Positions 23,957 to 32,710 of a stretch of 34,219 bases of DNA are shown in pieces (positions within the stretch are counted from its first letter, which is position 1; each line of letters begins with the position of its first letter). The notes under the pieces were generated by a model. It had not been told where the DNA came from. It saw nothing but the letters and a program-made list of their open reading frames with translations, and did no database searches. Origin of the DNA: Syntrophobacterales bacterium (GTDB taxonomy: Bacteria > Desulfobacterota > Desulfobaccia > Desulfobaccales > 0-14-0-80-60-11); assembly GCA_020060385.1 (NCBI GenBank), contig JAGVAH010000008.1, positions 1 through 34,219 on the forward strand. Reading direction: 5' to 3'. A program made the translations under genes and the position numbers.

Positions 23957-24529
23957 CTAATCCGCAGGCGCGCCATGAAACCGATTCTGGGCCGCCGGCA
24001 ACCCTTCCCGGATCAGGCAATCCACCGCCTGGGCCCCCCGCTCCACCAGCCCGGCCGCGGTCTCCTCCTCCTCCCGGGTGAAGGGGGATAACACAAAACT
24101 CTCCCCGGGAATGTTGGGGGGCGGGCGGCCGATGCCCAGTTTCACCCTTAAGAATTCCTCGGTGTCCAGGGCGTTGATTATGGAGAGCACGCCCCTATGC
24201 CCCCCGGGCCCGCCCCGCTCCACGATCTTCAGGCGCCCGCAAGGCACGTCCAGATCGTCGTGAATTACCACCAGGCTATTGGGGGTAAGACGGAAATAGG
24301 TCAGCAGCCGGGAGACCGCCCGGCCGCTCAGGTTCATGAAGGTGGCGGGCTGGGCCAGGACCGCGGTCTCCCCCCCTACCCTGCCCTGGCCCCAGGTGGC
24401 GTCCAGGGTGCTCCTAGTTAAAGGAATCCCCCATTTCTCAGCCAGGGCCGCGACCACCATAAACCCCAGGTTATGCCGGGTCCAGGCGTACTGCGGGCCC
24501 GGATTCCCCAACCCCACCACTAGCCGCAC
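23957..24529 (-). CDS. pth: peptidyl-tRNA hydrolase
   Basis: This 190-residue Pth-family enzyme releases peptides from peptidyl-tRNA dropped by ribosomes. The signature GLGNPGPQY is at 6-14 and the catalytic His19 is in TRHNLGF. QPATFMNLSG provides the substrate-binding Asn, and HDDLDVP the Asp that orients the His. GGPGGHRGVLSI has Arg where Asn is often found, a change seen in other Pth proteins. It lies downstream of prs, but the ribosomal protein bL25 gene usually found between them is absent. Confidence 0.96.
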   Translation of the reverse strand: MRLVVGLGNPGPQYAWTRHNLGFMVVAALAEKWGIPLTRSTLDATWGQGRVGGETAVLAQPATFMNLSGRAVSRLLTYFRLTPNSLVVIHDDLDVPCGRLKIVERGGPGGHRGVLSIINALDTEEFLRVKLGIGRPPPNIPGESFVLSPFTREEEETAAGLVERGAQAVDCLIREGLPAAQNRFHGAPAD

Positions 24530-24614
24530 CTGTCCTCCCGAGGATTAAGAGCATTAATAGAGGAGTGGGGCGAGGGATGGGGCTAAGAGCCCCCGGCCCC
24601 CTCCCCCAAGAATC

Positions 24615-25550
24615 TTAGACAAACAAGGAACTGACCGAGTCTTGATTGTGAATGCGCTTGATGGCGTCCCCCAGGAGCGGCGCCACCGACAGCACCTGGA
24701 TCTTTTCCAGGGCCGCGGCCTCCGGTTCCAGGGGGATACTGTCGGATACCGCCAGGCTCTGGAGCAGGGACCCCTGCAGGTTACTCACCGCATTGCGGGC
24801 CATCACCGGGTGGGTGATACAGGCATGCACCCCCCGGGCCCCGTGGCGGATCAGCAGTTCCGCGGCCATGGTCACCGTGGCCCCGGTATTGATCATGTCA
24901 TCCAGGATAATGGCCTCTTTGCCCCAGACATTGCCGATCAAGGTCATGGCTTTGATGGCCGGCCCTTCCCGGCGTTTGTCAATGATGGCCAGAGAGGTGC
25001 GCAACCGCTTGGCGAAGGCCCGGGCCCGCTCCACCCCGCCCGCGTCCGGGGACACCACCACCACGTCGGGGCCGAAGCGTTCCCGGATATAGTCCAGGAT
25101 CACCGGGGCCGCAAAGAGGTGGTCCACGGGAATATTAAAAAACCCCTGGATCTGGCCGGAGTGCAGGTCCATGGTGAGCAGCCGGTTGGCCCCCGCGGCG
25201 GTGATCAAATCCGCCACCAGCTTGGCGGAAATGGGCACCCGGGGCGCGGTCTTCCGGTCTTGCCGGGCGTAGGCGTAATAGGGCACCACCGCGGTGATGC
25301 AGCCCGCGGAGGCCCTTTTCAGGGCGTCCACCATCAGGAGGAGCTCCATCAGGTGCTCATTGCAGGGCACGGAAAAGGGTTGGACGGCAAAGACATCCTT
25401 GCCCCGCACGTTCTCCCGGAACTCCACCATCAGCTCCCCGTCGGAGAACTTTCCCACCACCGCCTCCCCCAGGGGCACTCCCAGGTGCTGGCAGATTTTC
25501 TCGGCCAGGGGCCGGTTGGCGTTGCCGCTGAAGATCTTCAAATCATCCAT
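24615..25550 (-). CDS. prs: ribose-phosphate pyrophosphokinase
   Basis: This 311-residue enzyme makes phosphoribosyl pyrophosphate from ribose 5-phosphate and ATP for nucleotide, histidine and tryptophan synthesis. The family motifs are in order: FSDGEL and NVRGKDVF near the N-terminus, RQDRK for ATP binding, [30 protein letters not shown], and the PRPP loop [10 protein letters not shown]. Full family length. Its ATG lies inside the last codons of ispE (13-base overlap), a common arrangement. Confidence 0.97.
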   Translation of the reverse strand: MDDLKIFSGNANRPLAEKICQHLGVPLGEAVVGKFSDGELMVEFRENVRGKDVFAVQPFSVPCNEHLMELLLMVDALKRASAGCITAVVPYYAYARQDRKTAPRVPISAKLVADLITAAGANRLLTMDLHSGQIQGFFNIPVDHLFAAPVILDYIRERFGPDVVVVSPDAGGVERARAFAKRLRTSLAIIDKRREGPAIKAMTLIGNVWGKEAIILDDMINTGATVTMAAELLIRHGARGVHACITHPVMARNAVSNLQGSLLQSLAVSDSIPLEPEAAALEKIQVLSVAPLLGDAIKRIHNQDSVSSLFV

Positions 25551-26461
25551 GTCTGCTCACCCCAGGCCGGGTCCACCTCCTGGCCGGTAAGGCCCTGGGC
25601 CAGGGCCATCCACCCCGGGAAAGCCCCCCGTAATTCCTCCCCGGCCTGACGGGCTGCCTCCAGGGTGGGGAAGAGGCCGAAGAGGGTGGGGCCGCTGCCG
25701 GACATGCCCCGGGCCAGTGCTCCCAAACGCCCCAGGGTTTCCAGCATCTCCCCCAGTTGGGGATATTTTTTTAAAGTAACACTCTCCAAATCATTGTGAA
25801 CCCAGGCAGCCGGTTGTTCCGGATCCCAGTCACCTTCTTCCAGAACTTTATACCTCTTTAACGAGTCCAGGTCCAGACTTTCATAGACCCAGCGGGTGGA
25901 AACCCGCACTCCGGGATTTAGCAGCAGATACCAGTAAGCGGGCAACTTAACCGGCGAAAGCCTCTCGCCGATCCCCCGGGCCACTGCCGGGGAGAGCCCC
26001 AGGAAGAAGGGGACGTCCGCGCCCAAGCCCGCGGCCAGGCTCTGGAGGGTCTCCCCCTTTAAAGGCTTGCCCGCCAGGGTGTTCAGGGCCAGCAAGGTGG
26101 CGGCCGCGTCGCTGCTGCCGCCTCCCAGGCCCGCGGCCACCGGGATGCGCTTGCGCAAATGGATATGGACCCCCACCTTCTTGCCGGTGGCCCGCTGGAA
26201 CTCCAGGGCCGCCTGCCACACCAGGTTCCCCGGTCCCCGGGGCAGCTCCGGCTGGTCGCAGTCCAGAAAGATGCCGGGGGGAGCGGGGCTGATGAGCAGT
26301 TCATCAGCCAGGGAAAGGGGCTGCATAATGGAGAGCAGATCATGGTAACCGTCGGCCCGGCGGCCCAAAACCCGCAGATAGAGATTGACTTTGGCTGGAC
26401 ACAGGACTTGGAGTCCGTTGCTACCGGGGCTTGGATACAGGTTGCGCAGAGGCCGGGTCAT
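25538..26461 (-). CDS. ispE: 4-diphosphocytidyl-2-C-methyl-D-erythritol kinase
   Basis: This 307-residue GHMP-superfamily kinase of the MEP isoprenoid pathway phosphorylates CDP-methylerythritol. Motifs seen are [20 protein letters not shown] at the N-terminus with the catalytic Lys, [20 protein letters not shown] for the phosphate loop with the catalytic Asp, and [13 protein letters not shown] near the end. The ATG at 26461 has no ribosome site and adds about 20 residues before the conserved start, so translation may begin slightly downstream. It overlaps prs. Confidence 0.95.
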   Translation of the reverse strand: MTRPLRNLYPSPGSNGLQVLCPAKVNLYLRVLGRRADGYHDLLSIMQPLSLADELLISPAPPGIFLDCDQPELPRGPGNLVWQAALEFQRATGKKVGVHIHLRKRIPVAAGLGGGSSDAAATLLALNTLAGKPLKGETLQSLAAGLGADVPFFLGLSPAVARGIGERLSPVKLPAYWYLLLNPGVRVSTRWVYESLDLDSLKRYKVLEEGDWDPEQPAAWVHNDLESVTLKKYPQLGEMLETLGRLGALARGMSGSGPTLFGLFPTLEAARQAGEELRGAFPGWMALAQGLTGQEVDPAWGEQTWMI

Positions 26462-26489
26462 ACTTTGGATGATCAGAAGTTATCCCTAG

Positions 26490-26511
26490 GGGCGGACCCA
26501 GGTGTCCGCCC
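26490..26511. repeat. short palindrome (GGGCGGAC stem)
   Basis: GGGCGGAC and GTCCGCCC pair over 8 bp around the loop CCAGGT in the gap between ispE and the DUF1844 gene. It is followed by TTGTGAGGGCGCACACGGG, wording typical of dispersed intergenic repeats. It has no T-run and so is not an obvious terminator. Confidence 0.55.
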
Positions 26512-26646
26512 TTGTGAGGGCGCACACGGGAGGGCATCCCTAAGTGGAATCAGTGCCTTAAAAAAATACCGGGGGAGGAACCTGCGGTCATCCTCCCCCG
26601 AAAAAATGGCCCACACCCCCGGCGCACCCGCACGACCCCGGGGTGA

Positions 26647-27066
26647 CTAGTGCGCCTCCTTAATGTAGCGCATCCGCAAATCATAAAGGAGGTGGTCGAA
26701 CAGGTCTTCTTCCTCTTTGGTGAGGTTGTTCCGGGTCTTCTCCCGCAGCAGCCCCAAGAGATCGATGGTCTGTTTGGCCAGGGGCAGATTCCGGTCCGCC
26801 TCCCCGGTGGCCGGGTCGGCCACCGCTCCCAGGTGCACGAAAGCCGAAGTGCTGAGAGAGAAAAGAAAAGAAGAGAAGGTTATTTCCGGCAATGGCACGT
26901 CGGACGCGGCTCTCCCCCGTTCGGCCTCTTCCCGGGGCGCTTCTTCCTCTGCGCCCGCAGCCTTACGGGCCTCCTCCTCTTTCTGGAGAGCGGCCTTCTC
27001 TTCTTCGCTCATATGGAGGAAACGCCGATCCTTGACCGTATAGCCCTTGTCCTCTTCTTCGGTCAT
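26647..27066 (-). CDS. DUF1844 domain protein
   Basis: In this 139-residue protein the first 60 residues are charged and low in complexity (Glu/Ala/Lys). Residues about 60-139 match DUF1844: ITFSSFLFSLSTSAFVHLGA, then a VADPATGE turn, LPLAKQTIDLLGLL, EEEDLFDHLLYDLRMRYIKE. The family is common in Desulfobacterota and its role is unknown. It lies between serA and ispE on the same strand, separated from each by over 150 bases. Confidence 0.88.
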   Translation of the reverse strand: MTEEEDKGYTVKDRRFLHMSEEEKAALQKEEEARKAAGAEEEAPREEAERGRAASDVPLPEITFSSFLFSLSTSAFVHLGAVADPATGEADRNLPLAKQTIDLLGLLREKTRNNLTKEEEDLFDHLLYDLRMRYIKEAH

Positions 27067-27180
27067 GTTTGCCTCCTCTCACCGGGCAGGTTACCGCCTC
27101 GCTCCCGGGTCCACCTGAAAAAGGGCCTTATTACTCCATCCCCTAGCGGGAAAAATTGGACGATGGCCAGGGACGCGTAG

Positions 27181-27199
27181 GGCGGGCGTCTCACCCGCC
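27181..27199. repeat. short palindrome after serA
   Basis: GGCGGG and CCCGCC pair over 6 bp around CGTCTCA, 20 bases past the serA stop. Similar GTAGGGCGGG...CCCGCC units are common dispersed repeats. It may help end the serA transcript but has no T-run. Confidence 0.4.
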
Positions 27200-27219
27200 A
27201 TAGCCCCTTTCCACCAACC

Positions 27220-28803
27220 TTACAATTCCAACGGAATGGCCATGGCCACGTGTTCCAGGGCCCGTACGTCTTTGAGGCATTCCGGGGTCAGGGGGGTGTC
27301 CGTGGTGAGCAGGATGATGTTCTGCCCCCTCTCCTTTTCCTGGCCCACGGTCATCCGGGCGATATTGATATGGTGCTTGCCGATGGTGGTGCCGATGGCC
27401 CCGATCACCCCCGGGCGGTCGGTGTTGTAAATGAACAGCATGTGCCCCTCGGGGATGGCCTCCAGGCGGAACTTGTTGATCCGCACCAGCCGGGGCTCGT
27501 ATTTGCCAAAGATGGTGCCCGCCACGGTGTTCTCTTCGTTGTTGACCCGCACCGTCAGCCGGATCAACGTGGCGAAATCCTCCGCGGAGGCCACCTTCTC
27601 TTCGCTTACGTGGATGCCCCGGGTGGCGGCCATGGCCGGCGCGTTCACGTAGTTCACCTCATCGTGCATCACCGGATAGAGGAGCCCCTTGAGGATGGAA
27701 TGGGTCAGGGGCGTGGTGTCCAGCTTGGAGACTTCGCCGATATAGGCAATGCTCACCGCGGAGACGGCCCCTTCGCTCATCTGCGCCTGGAAGGCCCCCA
27801 GGGCCTCGGCCAGGGTGAGGTAGGGTTTCAGCTTGGTCATGGTTTCCTGGCTCACCGAGGGCGCGTTCACCGCGTTCTTGATGGTGCCGTACAGCAGCAG
27901 CTCCACGATCTGCTCGCACACCGCCACCGCCACATTGGCCTGGGCCTCTTCCGTGGACGCGCCCAGGTGGGGGGTGCAGATGACGTTGGGCATTTCCCGG
28001 AGAGGGAAACTCTCGCCCGGCGGCTCCGTCTCGTAGACGTCCAGGGCCGCGCCCGCCACCTTGCCGTCTTTCAGGGCCTCCAGCAGGGCCCCTTCATCAA
28101 TGAGGCCCCCCCGGGCGCAGTTGATGATGCGCACCCCGGGCTTCATCTTTTTGAAGGCCTTCTTATTCAGGAACTTGGCCGTATCCTTGGTCTTGGGGGT
28201 GTGCAGGGTGATAAAGTCGGACCGGGCCAGGAGGTCATCCAGGGAGACCAGCTCCACGCCCATATTGGCGGCCACTTCCTTGGTGATGAAGGGGTCGTAG
28301 CCCAACACCCGCATCTTCAGGCCCAGGGCCCGTTCCGCCACCACCGTGCCGATGCGCCCCAGGCCGATGATCCCCAGGGTCTTGTTGAATAGCTCCGTGC
28401 CCTGGAACTTCTTCTTCTCCCACTTGCCTTCCCGCATGGAGGCCGCGGCCTGGGGAACGTTCCGGGCCAGGGCCATCATCAGGGACAGGGCGTGCTCCCC
28501 GGTGGTGATGGTGTTCCCCCCGGGGGTGTTCATCACCACCACCCCGGCCTTGCTGGCCGCAGGGATGTCCACGTTGTCCAGGCCCGTGCCGGCCCGCCCC
28601 ACCACCTTGAGCCGCGGCGCGGCCGCGATCAGTTCCGCGGTCACCTTGGTGGCGCTGCGGATCACCAGGGCGTCCACATCCTTGATGACCTCTTTTAACT
28701 CCTCCGGTGGCATCCCCGGCCGGTTAACCACCTCGATGTTGGGCTGGGCCTCCAGGACCGCCACCCCGGCTTCATGCAAGATATCGCTGATCAGGACCTT
28801 CAT
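27220..28803 (-). CDS. serA: D-3-phosphoglycerate dehydrogenase
   Basis: This 527-residue NAD-dependent enzyme oxidises 3-phosphoglycerate, the first step of serine synthesis. It is the long form: substrate- and NAD-binding domains (about residues 1-310), an intervening allosteric domain and a C-terminal ACT domain (from about 450) usually used for serine feedback. NAD loop GLGRIGTVVAERALGL, catalytic Arg in NCARGGLIDEGAL, Glu in VYETEPP, and His in TPHLGASTEEAQ are all present. It overlaps the upstream aminotransferase by 4 bases, so the two first enzymes of the pathway are co-translated. Confidence 0.97.
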   Translation of the reverse strand: MKVLISDILHEAGVAVLEAQPNIEVVNRPGMPPEELKEVIKDVDALVIRSATKVTAELIAAAPRLKVVGRAGTGLDNVDIPAASKAGVVVMNTPGGNTITTGEHALSLMMALARNVPQAAASMREGKWEKKKFQGTELFNKTLGIIGLGRIGTVVAERALGLKMRVLGYDPFITKEVAANMGVELVSLDDLLARSDFITLHTPKTKDTAKFLNKKAFKKMKPGVRIINCARGGLIDEGALLEALKDGKVAGAALDVYETEPPGESFPLREMPNVICTPHLGASTEEAQANVAVAVCEQIVELLLYGTIKNAVNAPSVSQETMTKLKPYLTLAEALGAFQAQMSEGAVSAVSIAYIGEVSKLDTTPLTHSILKGLLYPVMHDEVNYVNAPAMAATRGIHVSEEKVASAEDFATLIRLTVRVNNEENTVAGTIFGKYEPRLVRINKFRLEAIPEGHMLFIYNTDRPGVIGAIGTTIGKHHINIARMTVGQEKERGQNIILLTTDTPLTPECLKDVRALEHVAMAIPLEL

Positions 28804-29945
28804 ACCGCCGCCTCCTTGGCCAAAACCTCTTGCGCGGCCTTGAGGCCGGCGCCCGGCTGCACCTTGTAACCCAAGGCATTGAGCACTTCCTCCAGGCCGC
28901 CGATGGTGCCCAGGAGGTCCACTGTATCGATAAAGCCCATGTGGGCGATGCGGAAGATCTTGCCTTTGGCCTCCGCCTGGCCCCCCGCGATCCAGATGCC
29001 CTTTTTCCTGAGCTCCGCCACCACCTTCTGGCCGTCCACCCCCGCGGGGGCCAGGACCGCGGTCAGGACCGGGGAGGGATTATCCTGGGAGTAAAGCTCC
29101 AGGCCCATGGCCTTCATGGCCGCCTTGCAGGCCTTGGACAGCCGTTCATTGTGGGCGTAAATCTTGTCCAGCCCCGCCTTCTTGATCTTCCCCAGCACTT
29201 CCCGCAAACCCAGGATCAGAGACACCGGCGAGGTATAGGGCGTCTGGTTCTTCTCCGCGGACTTCAGGGCCTTGGAGAAATTGAAGTAATACTTGGGCAG
29301 TTTCGATTCCTTCACGAAGCCCCAGGCCTTGGGGGAGAGAGCCGCAAAGGCCAGCCCCGGGGGCAGCATCATCGCCTTCTGGGAGCCCGCCACCAGCACG
29401 TCGATGCCCCATGCATCCATGGGAATCCGGTAGCCCCCCAGCGCGCTGATGGCGTCCACCACCAGGATGGTGCCGGGTTTTTTGCTGGTAACTTCTGCCA
29501 GCTCCTTAATCGGATGCGATACTCCCGTGGAGGTCTCATTGGCCTGGACAAAGACCGCCTTGATGGCCGGATTGGCGTCCAGCATCTGGGCCACGTCCTT
29601 GGGGTCCGCGGCCTTCCCCCAGGTCACCGCCAGCCTCTCCGCCTTGACGCCGTAAACGTTGCACAGCTCCGTCCAGCGCTCCCCGAACTTGCCGCCGTCC
29701 ACCACCAAGGCGGTGTCCCCGGCGCTCAGGGTGTTGGCCACCGCCCCTTCCATGGCCCCGGTGCCCGTGGCCGCGAAGATCAGCACTTCCTGTTCCGTCT
29801 CGAAGAGATACTTCAAATCCGCCCGCACCTCCCCCAGGATCTCGCTGAACAGGGGGGAGCGGTGGTGAATGATGGGCTGGGCCATGGCCAGGTTGGTTTC
29901 CGGGGCCACGGGGGTGGGACCCGGAGTCATCAGATACATTTTCAT
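28800..29945 (-). CDS. class V aminotransferase (serine-pyruvate / phosphoserine type)
   Basis: This protein of about 381 residues is a PLP-dependent enzyme of the alanine-glyoxylate/serine-pyruvate aminotransferase family. Markers are MTPGPTPVAPE at the N-terminus, HHRSPLFSEIL, VDAISALGGYRIPMD with the PLP-contacting Asp, and the Schiff-base Lys in VAGSQKAMMLPPGLAF. The ATG at 29945 has AAGGA at the right distance. A GTG one codon earlier and an ATG two codons later are alternatives. Because it overlaps serA and no serC is visible here, it probably works as the phosphoserine aminotransferase in this organism, as suggested for similar gene pairs. This is inference. Confidence 0.92.
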   Translation of the reverse strand: MKMYLMTPGPTPVAPETNLAMAQPIIHHRSPLFSEILGEVRADLKYLFETEQEVLIFAATGTGAMEGAVANTLSAGDTALVVDGGKFGERWTELCNVYGVKAERLAVTWGKAADPKDVAQMLDANPAIKAVFVQANETSTGVSHPIKELAEVTSKKPGTILVVDAISALGGYRIPMDAWGIDVLVAGSQKAMMLPPGLAFAALSPKAWGFVKESKLPKYYFNFSKALKSAEKNQTPYTSPVSLILGLREVLGKIKKAGLDKIYAHNERLSKACKAAMKAMGLELYSQDNPSPVLTAVLAPAGVDGQKVVAELRKKGIWIAGGQAEAKGKIFRIAHMGFIDTVDLLGTIGGLEEVLNALGYKVQPGAGLKAAQEVLAKEAAV

Positions 29946-29966
29946 CACTTTTTCCTTACCTTCAAA

Positions 29967-30129
29967 CCTCGCTTCCAGCGCGAGGGGATTTTTCCTCAGA
30001 AGCCATTTCTGGTGGCGCAGGCTTTCCAGCCTGCGCTCCTCTACTCGCGACCAGCGCGAGGGGATTTTACCTTACCCGGCCCAGGTGCGGCCCGGGACCA
30101 ACCTCGCCCCAGAGCGAGGGGATTTCACC
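29967..30129 (-). repeat. three hairpin repeats in the leader of the serine operon
   Basis: Three copies of a 28-29 base unit lie at 29967-29995, 30043-30071 and 30102-30129. On the - strand each reads about AAATCCCCTCGC, GCTGG, then GCGAGG, so each forms a hairpin (CCTCGC with GCGAGG). The stretches between them hold two further palindromes: GCGCAGGCT/AGCCTGCGC at 30015-30036 and a CCCGG...CCGGG unit at about 30075-30097. All lie between the predicted promoter and the aminotransferase start, so they would be transcribed as a chain of stem-loops. Confidence 0.75.
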
Positions 30130-30138
30130 AAAACTAAC

Positions 30139-30153
30139 AGAATTAATAATTCT
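30139..30153. promoter_or_regulatory. palindrome over the -10 box (possible operator)
   Basis: AGAATTA A TAATTCT is a perfect 15-base palindrome with one central base, covering the -10 element and the likely transcription start. This position suits a repressor site. The binding protein is unknown, and A+T-rich palindromes also occur by chance. Confidence 0.4.
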
Positions 30154-30177
30154 ATTCCCCTCCCCGCCCCCTGTCAA
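30149..30177 (-). promoter_or_regulatory. sigma-70 promoter of the aminotransferase-serA operon
   Basis: On the - strand TTGACA (30177-30172) and TAGAAT (30154-30149) are spaced by exactly 17 bases. Transcription would begin near 30142 and produce a leader of about 195 bases. Confidence 0.75.
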
Positions 30178-30435
30178 GATTTCTGTCCGGGGATAGTGAA
30201 AAAAAGCACGAACTCTAATCCAATTCTTTGTATCTTGGCGTATGAAAATATCTTGCCTTGAAGAAAAACCTGGCGGGAAAAATGAAACAAACCCTACTTA
30301 CTACCCCTTCTACCTTGGTTCCCATGTTCCTGCTTGGAAATGAGAGGAAACAACTATTTTTTCCAACAAAATTTATGCTATCATACCGTCTGTAATAAAG
30401 TTTTGTGAAATGAATGCGGTGGGGAGGATAATTTA

Positions 30436-31797
30436 ATGAACCATAAAAGTGTAATCATTCCCCTGGAAAGCCTACTGCTGGATATGCAAAATGCTCGACA
30501 CGGCGACATAGATGACCAGAATGGCGTGTTGAAGTGGATGGTCTCTGGAAAAAGCCAAGAAAAAGTTATGAACCTTGCACAGTCAATAGTCACTTATGGT
30601 TTCATACCTTTCCAACCCTTCATAGTTATACCTATAGGGGGCGATGGGAAGGAACTTTATACCGTTGTGGAAGGTAATCGTCGAATTGCAGCCCTCAAGA
30701 TGCTCCGTGATCCAGATAAATGCCCTGAAGAACATGCAAGGAAAAAGTTTCGCAACTTCCAACAAAACCTTCAACACCCACTGCCTCCCCAGGTAGAGTG
30801 TTTTGTTTACCCCGATCTTCAAGCAGCAGCGCCTTTGATAAAACTTCGCCATTCAGGTGAGCAAGGTGGAGCCGGTATTGTCCCTTGGGGAGCTAAGGAA
30901 TCGGAATATTTCGCTAAACGGATTGGGGGACCCGGCCGGTATGAGCCTGCGATGCGGCTCTTAGAGTATGCAACAAAGAAAAGGTTGATCAGCCAAGAAG
31001 AATCCAACCGAATTCCCATTACAAACGTAACTCGTTTGATTAACAGTCCATATGTGCGAAAAAAGATTGGCCTGGATATCACGAAGGGAGAGTTAACCCG
31101 AATTGTAGACCAGGATTATTTCGATAAAGCGGTCAGTGATATGCTACGAGCGCTCACCTCTGTAGATATGACTGTTTCACAACTGAAAAGCATAAGACAA
31201 CGAGAAGACTTTATCGATAAAATGGAGCAAGAGTGGGGGCCCTATGAGGCTAGCGAAAAAGCGCCACTCATTCCAGACGCTCCCGAAGCACGAACTAAGA
31301 AGAGTGAAGAAAAGGCTGATGAAAAGAAGAAAAAGCAAACTTCAAGAGATTCACTGCGCCGTAAGACGGCGATACCAAGCAGCGTAAGCATGAAAATCCA
31401 AAATAAACGGCTACTAAAAATTTTCATTGAATTGAAGGGTATTAATATTGAGGATTATATTAATGCTGCATCAGTGTTAACCAGGGTCTTTATCGAGGGA
31501 TGTATTGACCTGTATTTAGAAAAGAATAATATTCAACTCCCTAAAAATCAGAAATATCTGAAAGATAAAGGGCGGGCAGTAAGGAAGCATCTGATATCGA
31601 CTAATGTAGGAAATACAAGGATAAAGGATGATCTAAAGGGGTTAGAAATATTCTATTCCGATGCATCCAACATCGGATCAGCCAATACTTTCAATGCGAT
31701 AGTACATAATCTTAAATTTTCCCTTACCCCAAGAGAATTAAAGATGAACTGGGACCGACTCGAATCATGCCTGCCTTGGTTCCAGGGTCACATATAG
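30436..31797 (+). CDS. ParB/Srx-domain protein with HEPN-like C-terminal domain
   Basis: In this 453-residue protein, residues 1-about 100 form a ParB/sulfiredoxin-like domain: NARHGD, LAQSIVTYGF, FIVIPIGGDG, then the nucleotide-binding-type box VVEGNRRIAALKML (77-90). A middle helical part follows, then a Lys/Glu linker (about 280-310). The C-terminal 130 residues look like a helical HEPN/DUF4145-like domain, with RVFIEGCIDLYLEKN, NTFNAIVHNLKFSLTPREL and ending LESCLPWF. It is not a chromosome-partition ParB, since it lacks the central DNA-binding HTH and a parA neighbour. It precedes an adenine methyltransferase by 16 bases. Both are A+T-richer than all neighbours, suggesting joint transfer. 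A role in DNA modification, restriction or phage defence is inferred. The HEPN match is tentative. Confidence 0.8.
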   Translation: MNHKSVIIPLESLLLDMQNARHGDIDDQNGVLKWMVSGKSQEKVMNLAQSIVTYGFIPFQPFIVIPIGGDGKELYTVVEGNRRIAALKMLRDPDKCPEEHARKKFRNFQQNLQHPLPPQVECFVYPDLQAAAPLIKLRHSGEQGGAGIVPWGAKESEYFAKRIGGPGRYEPAMRLLEYATKKRLISQEESNRIPITNVTRLINSPYVRKKIGLDITKGELTRIVDQDYFDKAVSDMLRALTSVDMTVSQLKSIRQREDFIDKMEQEWGPYEASEKAPLIPDAPEARTKKSEEKADEKKKKQTSRDSLRRKTAIPSSVSMKIQNKRLLKIFIELKGINIEDYINAASVLTRVFIEGCIDLYLEKNNIQLPKNQKYLKDKGRAVRKHLISTNVGNTRIKDDLKGLEIFYSDASNIGSANTFNAIVHNLKFSLTPRELKMNWDRLESCLPWFQGHI

Positions 31798-31813
31798 GAA
31801 AAGCTGAGACTTA

Positions 31814-32710
31814 ATGGCTTGCGACTTACTCCGGGGGGAGACTATGGCAACGACAGCTACACCATTGCGGTATCCAGGTGGGAAAAGCCGTTTAGCGCGA
31901 TTCTTCAGTTTTTTGCTAAGGCAGAACAAAATCAGTGACTGCATATATATAGAGCCATTTGCCGGCGGAGCAGGTGCCGGAATCAACCTATTGCGGATGG
32001 AGTATGTCCGGCTTCTATACCTTAATGATATTGATACAGGCGTGCATGCTTTTTGGTATTCCCTGCTTTATCACACGGAGGAGCTTTGCCGTATGGTGGA
32101 GGAAGCCCCATTGACGATGGAAGAATGGCATCGGCAAAAGGAGGTTTTGGGCAGTCCAACAGCTTCGCCAATTGATTTAGGATTTGCTGTCCTATTCATG
32201 AATCGGACTAATCGTTCCGGCATCATAACAGGCGGCGTCATCGGAGGGCAGAAGCAAACCGGAAAATGGAAAATTGATGCACGCTTCAACCGCGTTGGAC
32301 TGGTAGAGAAGATAAGAAGGATTGCTGGCTATCGACACCGCATTAAGCTTTTCTGTATGGATGCACGCGATTTTCTCTCCAATGTCGTGGCGGCCTGCCA
32401 GGAGCGAATCTTTATCTATCTTGACCCACCATATTATCGCAAAGGTCGGGAACTTTACGAGAATAACTATGGACACGATGATCATTCGGCACTTGCCCAA
32501 GCCCTCAAAGCGCTTGGGGAAAAACCTTGGGTAGTTTCTTATAATAACGTTCCAGAAATTCGTGAGGTCTATTCTGGTTTGCCCCATCTCACATATGGCA
32601 TCAACTATAGCGCCTCAGAGCGCTACGAAGGAAAGGAGATCATGTTTTTTGGACCTACGATTAAACAACCTCGTTTCAAAAACCCATTAAGCATTAAACA
32701 TTATGCATAA
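31814..32710 (+). CDS. D12-class (Dam-like) N6-adenine DNA methyltransferase
   Basis: This protein of 298 residues or fewer is of the Dam/D12 class. Motif X is TPLRYPGGKSRL (about 16-27), the AdoMet-binding motif I is IEPFAGGAGAGINLL, an acidic NDID follows, and the catalytic motif IV is FIYLDPPYY (about 197-205). The order X-I-IV is that of D12 enzymes. The ATG at 31814 is the longest choice. The ATG at 31844 directly precedes the conserved region and has GGGGGGAG close upstream, so it is equally likely. No partner endonuclease of known type is adjacent. The preceding ParB-like gene is its only neighbour on the strand. The recognition site cannot be deduced. Confidence 0.92.
   Translation: MACDLLRGETMATTATPLRYPGGKSRLARFFSFLLRQNKISDCIYIEPFAGGAGAGINLLRMEYVRLLYLNDIDTGVHAFWYSLLYHTEELCRMVEEAPLTMEEWHRQKEVLGSPTASPIDLGFAVLFMNRTNRSGIITGGVIGGQKQTGKWKIDARFNRVGLVEKIRRIAGYRHRIKLFCMDARDFLSNVVAACQERIFIYLDPPYYRKGRELYENNYGHDDHSALAQALKALGEKPWVVSYNNVPEIREVYSGLPHLTYGINYSASERYEGKEIMFFGPTIKQPRFKNPLSIKHYA

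Larger units (their letters stand above)
30130..30435. other. divergent intergenic region before the ParB-like gene
   Basis: This stretch of about 306 bases holds the - strand serine-operon promoter at its left end. A degenerate GGTTCCCA...TGGAAA repeat lies at about 30317-30341. Near 30374-30384 there is an extended -10-like TATGCTATCAT on the + strand without a good -35. GGGGAGG eight bases before 30436 is the ribosome site of the next gene. No gene is supported within it. Confidence 0.6.

Noticed and set aside
29967-30129. Three repeats considered as a CRISPR array
   Set aside because: Only three imperfect copies with unequal gaps (about 47 and 30 bases). The gaps themselves are palindromic, no cas genes are near, and they lie in an mRNA leader.
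30436-31797. Chromosome-partition protein ParB
   Set aside because: There is no parA neighbour, no central HTH and no classic GERRxRA box. Only the ParB/Srx-like N-terminal domain is shared.
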